DNA of 64,000 nucleotides from Cephalopachus bancanus (GCA_027257055.1 JAPVLO010000054.1:4836001-4900000), one strand, 5' to 3'; positions 35,130 through 47,233 are shown, counted from the first letter of the stretch. Program-made: numbers and translations. The notes: generated by a model from the letters alone, not told the origin.

Positions 35130-35550
35130 TAGTCTTGGCTGACAGCAGACACCAGGACTCTAAGATGGCCTCAGTCATACCAGTGAAGGAGAACAAACTC
35201 ATGGATGTCAAACACGGGGAACTTCCAAGCTAGATATTGACACAGGATTTCACCCCCAACGGCATTGCTGGAGCATTTCAAAGTGGTGCTACTACAACAA
35301 GTACATCAATGTGAAGAAAGGGAGCATCTCTGGGGTTTCTATCGTGTTGGTAGCTTATGTGTTTTTCAGCTACTGCCTTTCTTACAAGGAGCTCAAACAT
35401 GCGTGACTATACAAGTACCACTGAAGAGGATGCACTCTGGTCTCCTGACCATGACCTCCTTGGCCCAACACCCCTCCATGAGGAACTTGACCATTGCTGA
35501 ATTCTTTCATACCCTAATGAGAACACCCTAATGAAAGATGACTGGTACCT
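35130..35550 (+). pseudogene. ATP5MF: Processed pseudogene of ATP5MF (ATP synthase subunit f)
   Basis: The parent encodes the small one-helix f subunit of the mitochondrial F1Fo ATP synthase membrane sector. The remnant begins with ATG at 35165 and reads MASVIPVKENKL, MDVKHGELPS, then a TAG at 35231 where the family has Trp. Next come the DF-PNGIAGAFQ block, a frameshift near 35289, then YNKYINVKKGSISG and a hydrophobic helix (VLVAYVFFSY) followed by LSYKELKH. A further TGA lies at 35404, and the normal stop position is 35422-35424. The remnant spans 260 bp, against 267 bp for an 88-codon short isoform plus stop, which fits a single 7-bp deletion at the frameshift. No introns, and 3' UTR-like sequence runs to about 35545, so it is a retrocopy. 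A clear A tail is not visible. No product is expected. Confidence 0.92.
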
Positions 35551-35802
35551 GTTGGCGGGGGGGGGAATAGTATTGTCTTTTTGTAGTACATTTAAAAAAC
35601 TAATGATGAGACTGTGAAGGACCAGAGTTTGAAGTTCAGGAAGCACCTAGAATCTAAGGATGGAGCCTGAATGGGGGTGGGGATGTGGAGGAACAGGAAA
35701 AGGAGGAACAGGAACTGTCTTGGCTGGAACTTCCCTCCCCCATTCCTCACCTCTGCCCTTCTTTTCCTCTTCCTAGAGCTCCCCTCCATTAAAGTCATTA
35801 TT

Positions 35803-35903
35803 CCAAGTTGCCCAGGCTGGTCTCGAACCCATGGGCTCAGGCAATCCACTCGCCCCGGCCTCCCAAAGTGGTGGGATTACAGGCTGAGTCACAGAGCCTG
35901 GCC
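35803..35903 (-). mobile_element. Alu left-arm fragment, antisense
   Basis: 'aagttgcccaggctggtctc' to 'gctgagtcacagagcctggc', about 100 bp. Only the 5' part of an Alu is present. The AGGCTGAGTCAC ending (shortened opening on minus) groups it with the special or the intermediate subfamily. Confidence 0.88.
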
Positions 35904-37590
35904 CGATCTCTAGCTTTTAGATCGCCTCCACTTCTATCTCTCTATACATTGCAGATTATGTCCTAACTTCTCCTCCACCCACCCCCCTCTGCAAAATAAA
36001 AACCCCTTTCTATAAAACAAATGCAGACTAATTTTCACTGTAGGAGAGAAGAATTTAAGCAATGAATTAGTACTATTACTACTGACATTTCTACCTTCAA
36101 GGATGAAGATTTCTTTCATTATGGCTTGTTGAAAAAGTATTTGTAAGGCAGGCTTCTATGTATGAAATGGGTTTGTAGAACACAGAGACCAATATTCCCT
36201 TACCATAAGGATGGCAGGACATGTTATTTAAGCAACACAAAATGAAAATAAAAAATCAAGTTTGGTGGTAGAGACAGACATTGTAGTAGTTACTTGTTTT
36301 CCCTATTGTAGGTGTGCCAGTTTTACACATTTACCTGCACACAAATATTCGGCTATCACTTTTCTTTGTTGCTATGGATTCACTGGCTGTGGGTTCTTTC
36401 TGTAGGGCCACTAATCTGAGGAATTTGGTGTGGGGGGGAAATTGTGGTATTTTCTTGTAGGGAGAAAAGGATATTATATCAAAGATTGTGTGTTCTACGT
36501 TTACAAGGGGTAATATACTTTTGAGCATTTGGATGACTTTTAAAAGGATTGGCAAGGCTGCTGTAAGTATTATCACTCACATTCATTATGAATATTCCTA
36601 TACCTAGAAAAAGGTTTAAAACAACAACAAAAAATTTTGTCATTAAGTGTCCTCCACCGTATCACTCTTTACTCTCTTGATCAAGTCTGTCTACCTCACA
36701 TGTAGGTCTTATCTCTTTGGCCTTGACTGTTCTTAGTATCATATTTAGCTGTTGGCTCTGCAGATCCTAATAATGATTGAGATCAATTTTTAGCATATTT
36801 ATTTACTGTATATTTAGAAACTGTTAAGCAAATAGCCAACTCACAGCAAGATCTGCACAAAAGAGTGTATGTCTATAAAACATCTAATTTACCACCTACC
36901 TGTCTTCATGCAAAGTTATATCTAAAGGCACCGTGGTTTATTCCAGTGACAAACACCCTTTCAAACTACACTTTGACAAAAGAATCTGTTTTTTTGAAAC
37001 ATAAAAGCAATCAGTACCATAGAATTAATAGCTCATATTTTCTTGCAGTGCTATCATTTAGAAGTGATTGAGCAGATATTGTTCAAATTGGAGCTGTTTG
37101 ATTTGTTTCCTGCCTAGGATCTTCTGTCTGTCATTACTGATTTTCTTATTTGGTATAGTTCTATAGTCCATCAAAAGAGAAGCTTAGGGGAAAAATAATG
37201 CTGAAGTTTTAGGAAGCAAGTTCATTGTATCCTTTATCGTGTAAAAAAATTATTTTGCAGTTACAGATAATGAAATAAGAAAATTAGCAAAATGAAAATA
37301 AACAGATATGTTGTCCCAGATAGCAGATTCATTTCTGAGTAGTGTTTTCAGCCATCTCAGAAAAGGCTCAGTTTACAGTAAGGAAGGCCATGGCCAAAGA
37401 CAACCTAGCCATGGTTGTTCTGAATAAACTACAGATTCCACCTAAGGCAGTGACCCTGTATCTAAGCACTACCCAAATTACTTCTACACAACATGAGTCC
37501 TTCAAAATGAATAAAGTTTCTATGGTCAAAGAAGTTTGAGATGCAGATTCACAAACATGAGCAGTCAGGAGTCCTTTGGAATATTGTTTA
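35904..37590. other. Unassigned DNA
   Basis: About 1.7 kb. The 65-codon plus frame 37342-37539 (AMAKDNLAMVVLNKLQIPPK inside it) has protein-like composition, but I cannot match it to a family and it lacks splice or promoter context, so I do not call it. Confidence 0.45.
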
Positions 37591-37591
37591 A

Positions 37592-37700
37592 CCCAGTGTT
37601 TCTCAAAGCTCTTCCTTCAGCCCTCTTTTCCCATCTAATACCTATTACTGTCCTGTGGAGATAGAATCCCAGTGGTTACACTTTGGGAAATGGCCATAAC
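37592..37700 (+). mobile_element. Possible short hAT (MER1-group) element
   Basis: It begins 'ccagtgtttctcaaagctc' and ends 'ttacactttgggaaatgg', loosely inverted ends typical of hAT-Charlie MITEs. The short interior is not diagnostic. Confidence 0.35.
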
Positions 37701-38435
37701 TTCTTCCTCCTCGTCTCCCTTCTGTGGGTCATAAGAGCCACACTGACTGCCTCGCTGTGTTTATGAAGAGATATCTTTTACTTTCTTGCAGTGGTTCTTG
37801 TAGATGCCTCTACTCTTAGCAACATGCCATTTATAACTTCTAACTGAAAAAAAAAGAAGAAAAGTTGAAGGTACCCTGATGTTCCTAAAGAAATGTGGAT
37901 TCTTCATCCAATCACTTGAGCTCTCCATTCTGCCTATTTAACAGTGGAATTAGGAGGCTGAGCACCAGATTCTCTCCCTCTGCCAAGGATTCTCCCAACC
38001 ATGACATTCTGTGATCCTGAGATACTGTTGCGGGTTTTTCCTTCCCCTTCCCCCGCCGGTCACATCACCACATACTCACACAGAACAAGAGTCATGTCCC
38101 AATGATCTGCAGTCTGGCCAACCTTATTCTCTCTGGAATCTTCAGCAACTGATTAGAGGAGGCCAATGAACTCTTATCACATCCTTAGGGTTTCAAGTGA
38201 ACATTTTCTTGCTGGATTTTTAGTCTTTGCAGTTTTCCGAGCCACTTTCGTCTCTGAGCCTGAGGCCTAAAGCTCATTTCTGTGGAATAAGTGGGCCACT
38301 CCTACTGGCCACCAACCCAGGAAATGCCATCAGATGGCCACAGGCGTGTGTCTTCTAGGCAGGAGCTAGGATTGCAGTGAGATATTCTTCCTTTTTCTTT
38401 CCTATATATGATCCCAAATAATTAATTTTCTTCTC
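37701..38435. other. Unassigned DNA
   Basis: No gene or repeat that I can support. Confidence 0.45.
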
Positions 38436-38439
38436 CAAT

Positions 38440-38620
38440 TTCATTTCAGATGTATGACATACTTATAGGAAATGTGGAAAATTATACACATGTGTGAGCA
38501 CATGTGCGCATGCATGGAAGAAAATAAAAATCATCCATAATTTCACCACCTAAGAATATCAACCATTGACCTATAGTCTCTATCATTAGAAGGAAATTTA
38601 TTTCTTATTCCTGACGTTTC
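38440..38620 (-). mobile_element. Old L1M-like fragment, antisense (tentative)
   Basis: 'aaataaaaatcatccataat' and 'ttcaccacctaagaatatca' resemble the extreme 3' end, reversed, of the same old LINE type as at 59475-60300. Confidence 0.4.
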
Positions 38621-39664
38621 TTTCCATGTTGAGGAATACCAACTAACCCAAACACTCCTAGATGCTTATGCTAGCCCTGGCTTGATTCTCTGGGAGGTGG
38701 AGTTTACTGGACTGGCAAATGTGGGAGAGGAATTAGGTGTGAACAGCCCAAACCCTACTTCTCTTTGTTTACTGGAGTGTGCTCCTACCAAGGTTATGTG
38801 GTCTCACTTGCTGGCTGAGTAGGAGTTTGAGATGAGGAAATTCACTTGCCCACAGATGTAAGCCATAATACATCAGAACTAGTTATTGATCAGCCTTGCT
38901 TGCAACAAAGGTGATAGCTGAGTTTTCATCTACCTTCCTCTTCTGATTGTCTCTTACCTCAACAGGAAAGACAATTGTTATTTATGGCCACCCTTGAACT
39001 CCAACATGTCTCCTCTCTCATCTTCAGGCATTTTGACCAGAGGAGCTGGGAACCAGATGCCATCGGTGATAGAAACATAGCCCTGCCTCTCCTTTTCCCT
39101 GGAATCTATTTACACATTCTAATGTGAGGGGAGTTGACAGGAAGAGCCGAAAAGTTGATGTGGATAGTATAGTGTCTTATCCCAGCCCACACCTTTTATT
39201 GAATCTGCACTTTAATAGTTACAAGGATGAGGCCCCCAAATCCCAGAACTATTCGATAGAGACTGCCAGTGTCTGGGTAGAGTGAAGCTGCTCTGGGTTC
39301 TAGTGACAAAGTATGATCCCTAATTGGAAAGGGAGATGTTTTTCCCAACCTGAGTCACACCCCACAATCTTCTGGCACTCCGAGGATTGGGAATGAACTT
39401 TTGCACTGACGACAGGATTTTGACTGAAGACGATGATGATGGTGACCTTTCATGGTCAGAGAACAGGACAGGTGGGCCAAGGAGGAAGAAGGCTGAGCCA
39501 TTGTGGGATTACACGAGACACCTCTGGAGACATCTGAGAATTGCTGGGAAATGTTTTGAGAGGGCCTAATTTCCAGAAATTATCCTAGTAGGAGTATGAG
39601 TGACATTTTTGTGATAAATATTTATTGAGTGTAGACCATGAGCCAGATATTCTTCTGGGTTTTA
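38621..39664. other. Unassigned DNA
   Basis: About 1 kb. The small plus frame 39387-39569 has an acidic run followed by a basic run, but no known motif; not called. Confidence 0.45.
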
Positions 39665-39677
39665 AAAATATCAAGGT

Positions 39678-39966
39678 GGCCGGGCTCGGTGGCTCAGCCT
39701 GTAGTCCCGCACCTTTGGGAGACTGAGGTGAGTGAATTGCCTGAGCCCGCGGGTTCGAGACCCGCTTGGGCAGCGAGACCTCATCTCTACAATCAATCAA
39801 AAAATCAGCTGGGCGTGGTGGCGCATGCCTGTAATTCCGGCTACTCGGAAGGCTGAGGCAGAAGGATCGCCGGAGCCCAGCAGGTCGAGGCTGCGGTGGC
39901 CAGGAGCGGCCACTGGACTCCAGTCTGGGCGACAGAGTGAGACTCCAACTCAAAAAAAAAAAAAAA
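39678..39966 (+). mobile_element. Alu, lineage-specific subfamily
   Basis: Sense, from 'gccgggctcggtggctcag' to 'gactccaactc' and an A tail of about 20. Target-site duplication 'aatatcaaggtg' (about 39666-39677) and 'aaaatcaaggtg' (about 39967-39978). CpG-rich left arm retained. Confidence 0.96.
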
Positions 39967-39979
39967 AAAATCAAGGTGA

Positions 39980-40860
39980 ACAAGATAGATAAGGTTCTTC
40001 TCCCCGGGGAATTTAGGCTCTAAATTTTTTTTTTAATTGTCTGTTAAGGTCCAGCCATGCCCTCCTTTCTATAATCCTTGTCTTCTGTTGGACATTTGCC
40101 ATGTTATATTATAAACTATGATATTTGCTCCCAACGACCTGACCCCAGCTCACACTTCAAGGTCCGCACGACTTCCTCAGCAGCCCAGAAACTGACTCTC
40201 TTGTGCTCAAAACTGCCCTCTCTCTTTTTTCCTGATGGCTGCCTGTGTGGCTTGAGAACTACAGCCTCCTCCACTGCTCCAGGCTCAGGATTTCTTGGTC
40301 AGGGTCGGCTTGGGGGGTCCTCCCAGTGCTGGAGCTGTTGAAGGTCTTGTGGCAGATTGTAAGGAACAACTTTCTCCTTCGTGTGACTTGCCTTCTCCCA
40401 AAAGGTTCCCAGGGCAGTGTTCCCCGGGGCCCAGGGTGTCACAGAGTTCTGTGGCGTGATTCTCTTGGTCCTGCCTTCTAGCTGTCCCGCTTTCTAGGTC
40501 TTAACCAGGCCTCCCAAGCATGGGTAGGAACATTTTCAAGATAATCAATCGTCATTCTGCCTCAGAATCCCTACATTCCTCTGAGGCTTAAACACGACAT
40601 GTCTGGCTTCTTCCCTCTGACTGAGCTGCTTCTTAGCAGATTTTGCAGCCTCTCGTTTACTTCTTTCACCTCTCTCCCCACCTTCAACCTAGACTTGAAC
40701 GTCACCACATTTCCAGTTCTCCAGTCAATTTTGCTCTTTCTATACTCCAAAACTGAGCACAGACCCAGTTTTCTTGCTGTAGGTCCTACTGTGCTCCAAA
40801 CATACTCTGATCTTCCTGAACCCCCAGCAGTACACGTCACATGATATCCCTGCTGTGATG
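39980..40860. other. Unassigned DNA
   Basis: Moderately GC-rich with overlapping frames on both strands (40078-40341, 40245-40481, 40571-40900 minus). No recognisable protein. Confidence 0.45.
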
Positions 40861-40872
40861 AACCTGTTATTG

Positions 40873-41162
40873 TATTTTTTTTTTCGAGTTGGAGTCTCAC
40901 TCTGTTGCCCAGACTGGAGTGCAGTGGCCGCTCCCGGCCACCGCAGCCTCGACCTGCTGGGCTCTGGCGATCCTTCCGCCTCAGCCTTCCATGTAGCTGG
41001 AACTACAGGCGTCCGCTACCACCCTGGCTAATTTCTTGATTTATTGTAGAGATGAGGTCTCACCAAGTTGCCCAGGGGGGTCTCGAACCCACAGGCTCAG
41101 GCAATTCACTCACCCCAGCCTTCCAAGGCACGGGATTATAGGCTGAGCCACCGAACCCGGCT
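40873..41162 (-). mobile_element. Alu, lineage-specific subfamily, antisense
   Basis: 'cgagttggagtctcactctg' to 'gctgagccaccgaacccggc'. Target-site duplication 'gttattgtatt' / 'gttaattgtatt' at about 40866-40877 and 41163-41174. Confidence 0.95.
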
Positions 41163-41262
41163 GTTAATTGTATTAATATTAATACATATATCTCTGATTC
41201 CTTTCTTAAGGAATTCTTCAATGTAAAATGTTTGTCTTCAAGAGTATGGACACTTTTAAGTT

Positions 41263-41452
41263 TTTTTTTCTTTAGTCAAGGTCTCACTCTGTCACCCAGG
41301 CTGGAATGAGGCGACAGCCTTGAACTCCTGGACTTCAGTGATCCTTCTGCCTCAGTCTCCTGAGTAGCTAGGACTACAGGTGTATACCACTGTGCCTGAT
41401 TAATTTTTTGAGTTTTTGTAGAAACGAGGTCTCACTATGTTACCCAGGCTAT
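41263..41452 (-). mobile_element. Truncated AluJ-type element, antisense
   Basis: 'aaggtctcactctgtcaccc' through 'gtctcactatgttacccagg', then it stops, so most of the left arm is missing. Confidence 0.85.
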
Positions 41453-41800
41453 TTTTCAGGGTTTGGATACATATGGCCACACTGGGCTGAGAGAGTGGGC
41501 CAGGCTCCCTGCAATATCAAAGACATGGTTAGAAATCTCATTTTGTTTTGAGCAAGAGGGCATCTGGTGCACAGAGGCTATGAAGAAGTGTCAGCATCAG
41601 TCTTTCTCTGGTGGAGTAAGCTCAGTCATCAAAGAAAATTTCTGATAACTCGACAACATTGGGGAAAAGTGTCACAAACAAATCTTTTATTTTTCTCCTT
41701 CCTACTCAACCCACCACCCTCCCAGTGGTCACACAGTTTCACAGGGCTTCATTCCAGCCCAGTGGGAGGACTGATCTCTGACTCTCTAGGGCAAGATGGT
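41453..41800. other. Unassigned spacer
   Basis: Nothing recognised. Confidence 0.4.
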
Positions 41801-41812
41801 TTTAGAGTTATT

Positions 41813-42108
41813 TGGCCGGGCACAGTGGCGCATACCCATAATCCCAGGACTTTGGAAGACCAAGGCAGGAGACTTGTTTGAGCCTAGGAGTTCGAGACCT
41901 GCCTGGGCAATGTAGTGAGACCTCATCTTTCCAAAAACAAACAAACAAAAAATTTAAAAGTTTGCTGGGCATAGTGGTACACGCCTGTAGTCCCAGCTAC
42001 TCCGGAGGTTGAGGCAGGAGGCATACTTGAACCCAGGAGTTTAAGTCTGTGGTGAGCTGTGATCCTAGGTGAAAGAGTGAGACCCTCACTCAAAAAAATA
42101 AAAATAAA
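41813..42108 (+). mobile_element. AluJ-type element
   Basis: 'ggccgggcacagtggcgcat' to 'agtgagaccctcactcaaaa', with an ACAAACAAACAAA linker. Target-site duplication 'agagttatt' at about 41804-41812 and 42109-42117. Confidence 0.92.
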
Positions 42109-42119
42109 AAGAGTTATTG

Positions 42120-45100
42120 GTGCAGGTCACACTCCGAGGAGTAGATTCGCTGTTTCTGTATTCAGTCTGGCACAGATGCCTTCATGGGGACGGTGCTATA
42201 AAAGGATTCCTGCATGTCTCATCAGCAGATCAGGCTCTTGGGATTTCTTCATTTTTCTGAAAACTTTTGCTAAAGGTATCCTCTGGAAATAGCACACTGC
42301 CTGAGAATGGTGTTTGCCGACTGAGGGAGAGGGTGGCCAGAACAGACATTCCTTGTACTGGGAGTCCTGCCTGCTAGGGTGACCAACCATCTTGGTTTTC
42401 CCAGGACAGTCTCAGTTTTAGCACTGAGAGTACCAGGCAAAGTGGGACAGTTGGTCGCCTGGCTTCCAAATAAGTGCCAGACTTGAAATTCCTACCTTTG
42501 GGCTGCTAAGAAATTATACAATCAGAAGTGAAGGTACTGATTCTGGAGGGTCTAAGATGTGCTGAAAATAATTTGGGATGTAGGAACCAGGAGCTCAGTT
42601 CCTCTCTTCCTCTTGTTATGAGCCCTGAGCTCTTGAGGGAATCAACACTTCTCAACTGCAAGACCTGAGTAGTAAACTTGCCCTGCCTATTCCACAGAAT
42701 GGCTGCCGGGATCAAACGTAATATTGTACAAGGACCCACTTTGTAAACTGTAAGAACTGGGTCAGCGTAATGTGATTTTATTGTTCTAAGGTATTTAGGC
42801 ATCAGTGACACACGAGTCTCAGTTATGATTTATTCTATTTATCCTGAATTTTATTTCTCAGCCTCACAGTTAAGGGTAAATAAACACACGTCACACGCTG
42901 TAGGCTGACTGGAACAGAACCTGGAACTGGGGTGAGGCTCATGGAGCTGCTAGGATGTCATCCTGCGAAAAGGCAGCGTCACTATTTTTGGTTCCCGTAA
43001 GCTATCTGTGGGTCCCTCCCTCCCTGCTGTCTCCTGAGATGAAGGATGAGTTTGGGGCAAAGGTGGACTGAAGATTAATTCAGTTCTGTCAGGCACAGAA
43101 CGAGTTTTTCCAAAGAGCAATCAGTAAAGGAGTCAAGAATGGCAGAAAGGAGACAGGCTGCCTTCTCTCCTTCTCTTATTTATTTATTTGGTTCTGTTTT
43201 GTAAGAGCCCAGTTTAGTGAAACGGGCCTCTCGTGGGATGTGTTTTAAATGAGACACTCTGTGGAACACAAAACACGATGGGCCATGTGAATTGCTTTTT
43301 GTGTTCAGAGTTTTGGGTGCCCACATTGGCCCAATAGCAGCTCACTACTTGAGAGAGAGAGGAATAGAATGGAAAGTGCTGTAGGCACTACAGAGGGCCC
43401 ATTATCTCCAAATAATTCTTCCCTTTTAGAATGTCACTGCAGCAAGGCTGGGGGCAGAGAACAGATGTGGCTGCCAGTCAAGAATACTTAGAACCCAAAC
43501 CAGAAATTCGACTATGGGAATAGCTGACATCCGAGACGAAAGGCCACTGTTGACATGGTGGGTACTGAGCAATAGTGTCTAGCCCCGGAAATGCAAATGC
43601 TCTTGTGTGTGACACAAAAGCACCAATTTTCCCTTTAACAGAGCGTGTACTATTAAAATAGCATGTCCTGTGTGTAGTTACTGCAGATTCTTTCCATTTT
43701 TTTTTCCTGTGAGTCAGAGTGCAGATTCTCGACAAGGACGAAAAGAAAGCCATCTAATTTACATGGGCACACAGTACCACATCTGGATAGAGTTAGAGTG
43801 AGCAGGAATTACTTGCAGCATTTAAATAGAGGAGTGCAGAGTTTCTTTTGAACGTATGAAGCATTCACATATAATTCCATGAAAGTAAAACCTAAAAGAC
43901 TACTTATTAAAAGGAGCTGTTGCTAGTGTGATTCAACCATTGCAGGAACTGACCCAAACTTACAGAAATTGACCCAAACCTGGGGGCTGACAATGAGTGC
44001 CATGAGACCATCAGACTCTCACCACCCCTCAGATGCCCAGAATTATACGACAGTGTCGAAGTCATGCTAGAACCCACCGTGTCTTTGCTGGAATGCTGAC
44101 AGGAGCTGAGATCTGTCCCAGTTGGAGCTCCCGAGCATTGTAGTGAGCTGCAGATGCTGGGAAGGCTGAGTGGAAATCATTGATAGTGTTAGGTCCCACA
44201 CTGGATGGGTCTAGTAATTTCTAATACCGGCACTGATAGACCTGTTCCCAGTTCAAATACGATGTGGGGAAAGAGAATATAGATAGCAGATACCCAGACA
44301 TTAGGAAAGTGACTACAAATAGCTGATATACAGGAACCAGGAAGGTTACAAGAGGAAAGAGAAATGCCTACCTTCTGAAGCTGGGGGCCTATTAATAACT
44401 AATTACTGGCATTTAAGAAAGAACTATATAGATTTCACAATGGAGCAGATAACTTCATTGATATGGATGGTGGTGACATAGTCAAAGACCCTCAAGAGGA
44501 AACTGGTAGACAAATATAGAAGATTATATTGTTAGAGGGCTAACGAGGCAGAAAATAAATATTATTTTATGAACTTGTTCTCAAAACGATCCACAAAGCA
44601 GTAAGACAACACTCAGCTCTATGCATTTGCTGAGTTCTGCCTTCTCCATGTGAGGTTTCTGTCAGATTACATCTGGTTGAATTTTAAGCATCTGGTCCTG
44701 ATGCCTTCTATATCCTTCTCTGGGTCCTCTGACAGTCTTCTGAAGCAGCATCGTGCAATTATCATCTTTGCAGTTGACTCCATCAGAATTTCTGTCTGGA
44801 AGAGTACCCATCTATCTTTATTTAGAAAAAGTTCTTGAAAAACTGTTAGTGATAAAAGTGAGACTCTTAAGGCATGGGTTAACGGGGTTGAAGGAAAGTG
44901 AAGAGGGAGCAAACTTGCTCTGTGTTAGATATAAGGTGAGAGACAAGGGTGTGTGGTGAAGGAGTAGAAAGTAGAGAGAATGAGGAGTGACAGAAGACAA
45001 TGAGATTGGAAAAGTCCCCAGCACTATGGTTATCAGGGCATGGAAAGGCCTCCAAGAATAGAGACGTCTGATGTTCAGTTTGAGGCTTCTTTTATTGCTG

Positions 45101-45325
45101 TGATAAAAATCTTGCCTCCTCAAAACCATGACTTCAGTAAAGTCCACCTCTATAATTGTAAATTGCCTTGAGTGAGTGGATTTTGGGAGACGAAGGAATT
45201 GATTGAGTTTTACACTGGGTTTGATGAAATAGTCAATGGGGAGATAATGCACTAGCTGAGAAACTAGGAATTTGGAGGAAGGGTATGGTAGGTAAGAGCT
45301 GCTAGGTGACTAGCAATATCCATTC
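42120..45325. other. Unassigned, likely single-copy DNA
   Basis: The longest stretch without a clear repeat (about 3.2 kb). 42600-42830 has faint MIR-like order ('tattccacagaatggctgcc'), too weak to call. Open frames on either strand show no known domain, and I see no promoter or CpG island. Confidence 0.45.
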
Positions 45326-45329
45326 TTGT

Positions 45330-45700
45330 CCTTTCCCATCATAAACGAACTACTGAGTTCTATCTGAAAATATTGCTGTCCAGGTAGAGACTGCATTTCC
45401 AAGTCTTTTAAAAATTATGTGTCACCATGTGACTTAAGATGACTAATGAATATGTAGAAGTGATATGTATTAATTCTAGGCTATGCCTTTAAAGGAAATG
45501 AGCATGCAATTCACTGCCACTTTCCCCAGTTTTACTGGCTATAAATGATAGAAGAGCTGGAGCAGCTATGTTGGACCCAAATATGGGAGTCACATGTTGA
45601 GGATGATAGAGTCCCCTTACTAATCCTGGCTTGCCAACATCTGAACTGTTATATGAGAGAAAAATGAAATTCATGCTGCCACAAATTGCAAGAGAATTAT
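45330..45700 (+). mobile_element. Old mammal-wide repeat, copy A (family not named)
   Basis: Blocks 'caccatgtgacttaagatga', 'gcctttaaaggaaatgagca', 'gagctggagcagctatgttg' and 'tgagagaaaaatgaaattc' occur in the same order as in copy B at 47560-47955. I recognise the motif order from a widespread ancient repeat but cannot give its name reliably. Confidence 0.5.
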
Positions 45701-45905
45701 TATTTTATATAACCTCAAGAAGAAAAACATACAGAGCCAATTAAACTATGACACAGTGCTAAAATGCCATTGGTTATAAGACACATTTCAATTTGAGTTA
45801 TTTAAAAGTGAAAATTTTGCATTTTAAAATTATTGAAATATAATGCATTTCTTGTATAAGCCACTGCATCATAGATTTGTTGTGACAGCAGGTTATACTA
45901 TTTTC

Positions 45906-46200
45906 TTTTTCTTTTTTTTTTTTTTTTTGAGTTGGAGTCTCACTCGGTCGCCCAGACTGGAGTGCAGTGGCCGCTCCCGGCCACCGCAGCCTCGCCTGCT
46001 GGGCTCCGGCGTTCCTTCTGCCTCAGCCTTCCGAGTAGCCGGAATTACAGGCATGCGCTACCACGCCCGGCTGAATTTTTGATTTATTGTAGAGATGAGG
46101 TCTCGCTGCCCAGGCGGGTCTCGAACCCGCGGGCTCAAGCAATCCGCTCACCTCAGCCTCCCAAAGGCTCGGGATTACAGGCTGAGCCACCAAGCCCGGC
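45906..46200 (-). mobile_element. Alu, lineage-specific subfamily, antisense (well preserved)
   Basis: Long poly(T), 'gagttggagtctcactcggt', CpG-rich interior ('gtctcgaacccgcgggctc'), end 'gagccaccaagcccggc'. Target-site duplication 'ttatactattttct' / 'cttactattttct' at about 45893-45906 and 46200-46212. Confidence 0.96.
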
Positions 46201-46212
46201 TTACTATTTTCT

Positions 46213-47230
46213 ACCAATTGTAGAGTTTGCTGTCAGGAGTGGGGTACTGCCACAACAAACTCAAAATAAATGGCTTAGTGGTTGGGCAGCAGGAGACAAA
46301 GAAAAAAATTGCAGACTGGAAATCTGGAGATTCTTACTATGTGTTTCTGTATATTCAGAAAAATGGTATCTAATGAAAACTTGAAAGTCAGACTACACGA
46401 TGCTATCCAGAAACTTTGGTGAAACTGGTTGGAAAAACTCAGACTGTTGATGTAATCTAGAAATTTCTTAAGATTTTTAGATTGATGATGTCAGGCTAGT
46501 TATAAAAGGTGAATCATATTTTAAAGGAACAGTTTAAGCAAATGATAATGTTATAGCCCAAGACTTCGCCATCACTTCCCAGTGAGATTTCTGGTCCAAG
46601 TAGTGAGAGCTAACCCAGAAGCAAAAATCAGATTAAGAGTGTTGCCTTCCCATTCCACCTAATTGTTCTAGATGGTCCCAATACAATTGCAATTAATAAG
46701 AGAAAGAGGGAGAGAGAGATATAATTGGATCACGAAGACCAGTAAATGGAAGATCAGTTTAAAAAAAAAAACACAACAAACCTGTTTAGATGAACTCTCT
46801 GACCTAGTTACATGTACATAGAACCAACTGGAACCAAATAGCTAGGGGCACAAAAATATTTTTGAGGATTTTAATTGCCAATAAAACCACAAATCTGGTT
46901 TCCAAAAGTCTGTTTTTCTTCTATCCTTAAAAACAACCCCAACTCTCTAAATATACCCCAAGCAGGAAATAAGTTGCAAAAGCTATACAGCTCCCAAGTA
47001 GGACATGGTCTTCAACATCCACTTTATATGTGACAAGTGAGAATAATGGAGAAGGAAAAACTTCTCACTGGGCAGAAGGAAATCAAGGAAATTTATTCAG
47101 TCAGAGGAGGGGGACATTGGTAATTGCTATGGGCCAATGACTGCTGTTTTTTCTTTTCCTTTTTCTTTTTCCTAATGGGATTTTTAAACTGTGGTTCATC
47201 TGTTTCTACTCCACCATTATAGACTGGCTA
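46213..47230. other. Unassigned, AT-rich DNA
   Basis: No gene. A short GA-rich run lies at 46702-46722. Confidence 0.45.
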
Positions 47231-47233
47231 GGG

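Noticed and set aside
44818..45252. 144-codon minus-strand frame
   Set aside because: No domain, no conserved neighbour and no evidence of codon bias; the length is within chance for one window of this size.
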